From NCBI GenBank assembly GCA_005772955.1, contig SXID01000247.1, positions 1 to 64,000 of the forward strand: a stretch of DNA of 64,000 nucleotides. Reading direction: 5' to 3'. Each line of letters begins with the position of its first letter. The stretch's first letter is position 1. The notes beneath the pieces were generated by a model. That model was not told the DNA's origin, ran no database searches, and was given only the letters and a program-made list of their open reading frames with translations. Source of the stretch: Planctomycetia bacterium (GTDB taxonomy: Bacteria > Planctomycetota > Planctomycetia > Gemmatales > Gemmataceae). This document shows positions 60,091 through 64,000 of the stretch, in pieces. A program made the position numbers and the translations under genes.

Positions 60091-60528
60091 ATGAAGCCAG
60101 AGACGGACCCGATCGCCGACGACGAGTACCTGCTGCGCCTCGTCTGGCACGACCGGTTTACATCGAAGGTGCCGGTCATCTCCCCGCGGACGTTCGAGCC
60201 GCGAACCAAAGGCGACCACCCCGACGCCGACGGTCTGAGTCTCTTCCGCGAAGCATGCCTGCCCTCTCCGACCGACGCGCTCGCAGTGATCGCGGAAGAC
60301 AAGCGAGCGCGGTACGGCATCGTGCGTATCCCCGTTGCGCGTCTCGCGGCACTCAACCTGACAGTAGCGCCCAGCCCAATCGACGCGGTTCCGGGACACG
60401 TCGTCATCCCCGAAATGAACAGCACGGCCTACCTTGATAAAGCGAACAAGGCGTTCTTCACGGCGACGCAACTACAACTCGCGCAGATCGCCAGCGACAA
60501 CATCGCCCATCAACCTGCCGCCGAGTGA
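60091..60528 (+). CDS. Third gene of the TIGR04255 cassette, unknown
   Basis: A 145-aa protein starting at ATG 60091 (MKPETDPIADDEYLLRLVWH), 32 bp after the previous stop. It contains VPVISPRTFEPRTKGDHPDA then DGLSLFREACLPSPTDALAV and PGHVVIPEMNSTAYLDK. I recognise no named domain; the 'ISPRxFxPR...DGLSLFRE...PGHVVIPEMN' wording recalls uncharacterised proteins that accompany TIGR04255 cassettes. It is convergent with the restriction-methylation gene 13 bp away. Function unknown; compare with the other two genes as a unit. Confidence 0.66.
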   Translation: MKPETDPIADDEYLLRLVWHDRFTSKVPVISPRTFEPRTKGDHPDADGLSLFREACLPSPTDALAVIAEDKRARYGIVRIPVARLAALNLTVAPSPIDAVPGHVVIPEMNSTAYLDKANKAFFTATQLQLAQIASDNIAHQPAAE

Positions 60529-60541
60529 CGTCCGCGCGCAC

Positions 60542-61363
60542 CTACTCGTCGCTTTCCTCTTCTTCGGCCCCGAGCCGGTACTTGATGTCGTAGTTCACGA
60601 TGAAGTCCAACTCCTCCGCCGTGAACCCGTAGTGCTTCGCCAGAAGCGCATCGATCTCGTCAACGATGGGCTTCCCGGTTTTGGGTTTGAACTTCTGATA
60701 CTTGACCGCCCCGCCGACCTCGTAGTTACCACTCCCGATATCGGCGGTCTCTTCCAACCGCTTCATCAGCCGCGAAGATAGCGAGGCACAGTCTTTCACC
60801 CCACTGGCAAGCGAGTCTGTGAGCGGCAAATATCGCAGGTCAGAGGGATTGAAGTCTCGGCAGTTCGTGAGCGATTGGTAAATCCAGTAGTGGAGAGAAC
60901 TGTTGAGACAGCAGAACACGGTGTCTCGCAACAGTTCACTTGCAAAGGATGCGCTGCTCTCACGGGATGACTGACCTGCCACACCGTCTCGCCAGAATTT
61001 CGGTGGCTGAAGAGTGAAGGTAAACCAGTGGCCCACGCCGGTTATCTTGTAGAAGATCTTGTGCTGGGTCTCGGCTGGCGCGAGCGTGTCCCCTATTCGC
61101 TTCGGAACCTGCGAGAGTTTGCGGAAGATACCCACCTCGACTTCCGAACGAAACTTTGGGACGACTGAACCTCCAGAGCAGTTTACCGGGGAGTACCAAA
61201 CTCCTTGGAACAGCAAATCACGCTCAACTGAGTACCATTTGTGGTAGCGCGTCGTGAGGATGGTTGGCGAACCACCAGCCTGACGCTCGGCCAACAGGAT
61301 TGCGAGCCGGGCGTGATTCATACCGTCGAACAGTTTGCTCGGCCGATCGTCGTAGGTTGAATA
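60542..61363 (-). pseudogene. C-terminal (specificity-type) part of a type IIG/Eco57I-like methylase, separated by an in-frame TGA
   Basis: The reading frame continues directly from the gene at 61364-63832: after its TGA come YSTYDDRPSKLFDGMNHARL and AILLAERQAGGS, the normal continuation of Eco57I-type methylases past the NPPY domain. It carries the target-recognition part (DPRYLPL-like SDLRYLPLTDSLAS and KPIVDEIDALLAKHYGFTAE) and ends EEEESDE. The first internal ATG is at 61321, so a separate 259-aa product could be made. Taken with 61364-63832 the full protein would be 1096 aa. Either the two fragments function together, or the gene is inactive. Confidence 0.75.
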
Positions 61364-63832
61364 TCATAGTTGGCGGGCACCGCTGGAAAGCACTTCACGA
61401 ACAGATGACATCCGCTGCGTTGACACTATCGGAGCTTGAACGATGAACCCGAACCTTCCCACTGAGCGAAGGAGGGAAAAGCTACGTTCACTGCAGGGAC
61501 CGTACAGATTGCCGCTTGGCAGCGTCCGGTAATTGAGGAGCGTGTACTGCTCTCTGACTTTGCTGTACTCCACATACGGCGGGTTGCCGATGACGACGTC
61601 GAAGCCGCCGTTGGTCATGATGCCGTAGAACTCGGCGAACCAGTGGAACGGCTTGTGGCTGTCGTGCCACTTCGCGTACTTCTTCTTGTCACTTGCATCG
61701 ATGCCGTACACGCCCGCGAGGTAGCGGTCGAGCTTGTCGGTCGTTTCCCGCAGGCGCAGCCGCAATAACGGCTTCGACGCATTCTCCGCGTGCTGCTTGC
61801 TCGCGGCAGGCGCGTCATGGAGCGTCGTTTGGTACTCGCGGAAGGCGTCGAAATACTTCGCCAACTGCGCAACATCCTCCTCGACTTCCTCAATCTCATT
61901 GTCGTAATCCAGACCGCCCGCCTTCGCCTTGCGGATTTCGTGCGTCGTCGCGAAGCCGACGAGCGTGTTCCCGGGCCGGATGTTGAAGTCGATGTCCGGG
62001 AGCGGCTCGATGTCCTTCGCGCTCTCCACCTGCGACACCAGTTTGAGGAACAGGCGGAGTTTGCAGATCTCCACCGCCTCGTCCATGAGGTCCACGCCGT
62101 ACAGGTTGTTCACCACCACCGAGCGGAAGATGAAGTACCGGCGGTTCGGGTGGCGCTTGGCTTCCGTCAGCACCGCGCGGAAGTCGGCGTGGCGCTCCTT
62201 CGCGTCGGGCTTGCCGGTCGCGTCGGCCTCGGTCACGAAGTCCTGCATGCGCTCCAGGCACGCGTCGTAGAGTGGTTCGAGGATGTTGAGCGCGGCGAAC
62301 AGGAACGCCCCGGACCCGCACGTCGGGTCGAGGACCGTCACCGTCGTGAGCGTCTGGTAGAGCGCGAGGAGTAGGTCCGCGCCCTCGCACTCCTCGATCA
62401 CGTCCGTGACGAACCGCACGATGTCCAGGTTGAGCGTGACCAGATCGTTGACCGCGGTCACGCGGCCGTCGCGGAGCTTCGCGCGCAGTTCTTCGCACCG
62501 CAGACGGCGAGCAACGTGTTCGCGCCAGGTCTCCGTGGGAAGCGCGAAGCCATCGGCGGCCGAGCGGTTCCAGCCGCCGCGCTTGCTCACGTCGGCGATC
62601 CCGGCCGCGATGTCGGGCGGCAGCGGCACATCGGTGCCGTGACGCACCGCCGCATAGATGTAGCGGTCGGGGTCGTCCTTCAGCATCTTCCAGACGGTGC
62701 CGCCCGGTTGAAACGCGACCGCGCACAATTCCTGCACGCGAGAGAGCACGAACGGCAGCAGCGCGTTGCGGGTGATGTACCCGGTGATGTCTTCCTTCGT
62801 GTAGTACGCTCCCATCTGCTTTTGGTTGATGTACTTCTCGAAGATGAACCCGAGCACGTCCGGGTTGATCTCGTTGTCCTTCTTCAGCGGGCGGTCGTCG
62901 AGGTGCCAGTCGTAGAGGTCGAAGAACTCGAACAGCTTGGTGAACGCCGCGTCGGGAATCTGAATGTCGGTGTTCGCGGCCTCCAGTTCGTGAACGTCGA
63001 ACAGCCCGCCGTTGAGGTACGGCACGTCGCCGAGCAGCTTGTCGAACTTCTTGTCGCGCGCGTCCTTCTTCTTGCCCAGCCCCTCGTGGAACAGGCGCAT
63101 CAGGAAGTGCTTGTAGAACGCACCGAACTTGTCCTTCCCCTGGTCCTTCTGAACTTCCGCGAGCTTGTTCCGCAGGTAATCGGGGTCGCCGTTGAGGAAC
63201 CGCTTCTTCTGGATGAAGTAAACGAACATGAGCCGGTTGAGCATGAGCGAGGCGTACCACGCCCGCGACTCGTCCGGCAGCCCCTTGATGAACTTGAGGA
63301 ACGCCGCGTGTTCCTTCTGGAACCGCTCGAAGAACTTCTTGGTGACCTTCTCGACATCGAGCGCCAACTTGCGGCGCTCGAGCGCGTCGGGCAGCGTGAA
63401 GGCTTCTTCCTCGTCGAGTTCGACCAGCAGGTGTTGCAGTTTCTGGGCGAGCCGCTCGCCGGTGTCGCCCGCGGCGAAGCTCTCCTGCCGACTGCGCGGC
63501 GGGCCGTTGCTCTCGCGCTTGACCCACAACCACGTCTGCCGGGTCTTGGTCGCGTCGGTGAAGATCAGGATGTTCTCTTGCGCGAGCTTCGCGACGTGGC
63601 GTTCGAGTTTCAACCGCGCCGCATAGTCGGGGAACCCGGCCGAAGCCGGCGCGACGCACTCGAAGACTTGCAGCCCGCGCTTCTCCGCGACCGACACGAA
63701 GTTGTAGGTCGCGCCGGCGAGTTCGATGGGAAAGCCCGCGCCCGGCTTGTCCCAACCGAGCTGGCTGATGAACAATTTGCGGAAGTCGAAGGCGCGCAGG
63801 TGTTGCTTGACGGCGTCGGCGTTGAACGGCAT
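61364..63832 (-). CDS. Eco57I/type IIG-like N6-adenine methylase with truncated C-terminus (premature TGA)
   Basis: An 822-aa protein from ATG 63832 (MPFNADAVKQHLRAFDFRKL). Residues ~1-330 are an N-terminal nuclease/helical region; ~330-800 form the methyltransferase with QKQMGAYYTKEDITGYITRN, motif I VLDPTCGSGAFLFAAL near residue 502, and motif IV FDVVIGNPPYVEYSK near residue 749. It stops at TGA 61364-61366 after SSVREVLSSGARQL, just before the target-recognition part that continues in frame. By family it methylates adenine and may cut DNA; DISARM DrmMI is an alternative assignment. Downstream of a partial gene at the window edge. Confidence 0.85.
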   Translation of the reverse strand: MPFNADAVKQHLRAFDFRKLFISQLGWDKPGAGFPIELAGATYNFVSVAEKRGLQVFECVAPASAGFPDYAARLKLERHVAKLAQENILIFTDATKTRQTWLWVKRESNGPPRSRQESFAAGDTGERLAQKLQHLLVELDEEEAFTLPDALERRKLALDVEKVTKKFFERFQKEHAAFLKFIKGLPDESRAWYASLMLNRLMFVYFIQKKRFLNGDPDYLRNKLAEVQKDQGKDKFGAFYKHFLMRLFHEGLGKKKDARDKKFDKLLGDVPYLNGGLFDVHELEAANTDIQIPDAAFTKLFEFFDLYDWHLDDRPLKKDNEINPDVLGFIFEKYINQKQMGAYYTKEDITGYITRNALLPFVLSRVQELCAVAFQPGGTVWKMLKDDPDRYIYAAVRHGTDVPLPPDIAAGIADVSKRGGWNRSAADGFALPTETWREHVARRLRCEELRAKLRDGRVTAVNDLVTLNLDIVRFVTDVIEECEGADLLLALYQTLTTVTVLDPTCGSGAFLFAALNILEPLYDACLERMQDFVTEADATGKPDAKERHADFRAVLTEAKRHPNRRYFIFRSVVVNNLYGVDLMDEAVEICKLRLFLKLVSQVESAKDIEPLPDIDFNIRPGNTLVGFATTHEIRKAKAGGLDYDNEIEEVEEDVAQLAKYFDAFREYQTTLHDAPAASKQHAENASKPLLRLRLRETTDKLDRYLAGVYGIDASDKKKYAKWHDSHKPFHWFAEFYGIMTNGGFDVVIGNPPYVEYSKVREQYTLLNYRTLPSGNLYGPCSERSFSLLRSVGRFGFIVQAPIVSTQRMSSVREVLSSGARQL

Positions 63833-63836
63833 TGGG

Positions 63837-64000
63837 CTATGCTCCCGGCGCGGGGGCGACCAACCCCAGCGAACAGATGATCTGCGCCTCCTGCTTCTGC
63901 GACTCCTCTTCCACCACGCACAACTTGTCCTCTTCGCGCAGCGCGATGACCAGCGACGCGAGCGCGTCGTCCTCGACGCCGATGCGGAGCTGGCGGTTCA
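63837..64000 (-). CDS. C-terminal end of a gene cut by the window edge (possibly a helicase)
   Basis: The frame is open from the right edge to TAG at 63837. Its end reads NRQLRIGVEDDALASLVIAL then REEDKLCVVEEESQKQEAQI and ICSLGLVAPAPGA. The stop is 4 bp upstream of the methylase ATG, so the two are in one operon. C-termini of this kind occur in helicases that precede Eco57I/DrmMI-type methylases, but 54 residues are too few to be sure. Confidence 0.6.
   Translation of the reverse strand, partial: NRQLRIGVEDDALASLVIALREEDKLCVVEEESQKQEAQIICSLGLVAPAPGA

Noticed and set aside
61364-61366. UGA recoding as tryptophan or selenocysteine
   Set aside because: UGA serves as a normal stop for other genes in the window (for example DUF1559 and the primase), and no SECIS-like element was evident; a point mutation is simpler.
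61896-63755. 619-codon minus-strand frame inside the methylase region
   Set aside because: Out-of-frame shadow; methylase motifs (DPTCGSG, NPPY) are in the other frame.
49393-64000. Second copy of the tRNA-Arg 3' end (attR) inside the window
   Set aside because: No repeat of the GGTTCGAGTCCCACCGGG segment was found; the right end of the element must lie beyond the window.
1-64000. CRISPR array, rRNA operon or IS transposase
   Set aside because: No regularly spaced direct repeats with unique spacers, no rRNA-like sequence and no DDE-type transposase were seen.

Overview
This is a 64 kb, high-GC window (strong G/C preference at third codon positions) from a planctomycete, most likely a Gemmataceae (Gemmata-like) bacterium. 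The family-level markers are two DUF1501 proteins, a DUF1559 prepilin-like protein followed by a small lipoprotein, a BBP7-type outer-membrane barrel, a hydrazine-synthase-alpha-like diheme protein, a DUF1580 protein, an 'STGPRTxEGK' protein, and many intergenic inverted repeats of the sort that give peptides like TGFQPV or TFLSV when translated.

Layout. 1-2.9 kb: prfA (cut by the left edge) and type-B rpmE, a SpoIIE-type phosphatase, and a bifunctional-nuclease-family protein. 3-9.2 kb: divergent DUF1501 genes and the large HzsA-like diheme protein. 9.2-15.2 kb: PBP4-type dacB, then purA, uppS, cdsA and phoH (purine synthesis, the polyprenyl carrier, the phospholipid precursor), separated by hairpin repeats that reach or nearly reach the next start codon. 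15.4-21.9 kb: DUF1559 protein, lipoprotein, BBP7 barrel, FkbM methyltransferase, SDR, RdgB. 22-29 kb: acyltransferase-3, ECF sigma factor, an orphan small gene, an M28 peptidase and a LarA-like protein. 29-37 kb: a large YCF48/degenerate PIG-L/CBM9 exoprotein, DinB, LptB with an added C-terminal domain, a Tat-like ThDP enzyme and a PilZ protein. 37.7-43.6 kb: a DevBCA-like exporter operon (HlyD adaptor, two DevC-type permeases, an ATPase fused to a cNMP-binding domain) plus DUF3307. 43.6-49.3 kb: OFA-type MFS transporter, Gfo/Idh/MocA oxidoreductase, MaoC, PfkB/adenosine kinase and ThpR.

49.3 kb to the right edge: tRNA-Arg(TCT) is followed 116 nt later by a tyrosine recombinase, and from there the gene content changes to accessory genes: an unknown 785-aa protein with a winged-helix-like C-terminus, DUF1580, a P4/DUF927-type primase-helicase, a TubC_N-like small protein, a zinc-ribbon-like protein, an 'STGPRTLEGK' protein, a three-gene TIGR04255 cassette, and (opposite strand) an Eco57I/type IIG-like methylase. 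That methylase is interrupted by one in-frame TGA, probably at a tryptophan codon. The C-terminal end of another gene abuts it at the window edge. I read this as a tRNA-integrated satellite-like element carrying a defence cargo; the right end lies outside the window.

The most promising observations are the broken restriction-methylation gene in its defence context, the TIGR04255 three-gene cassette, the exporter ATPase fused to a cNMP sensor, the degenerate PIG-L domain inside a YCF48/CBM9 exoprotein, and the many families of near-perfect intergenic hairpin repeats.
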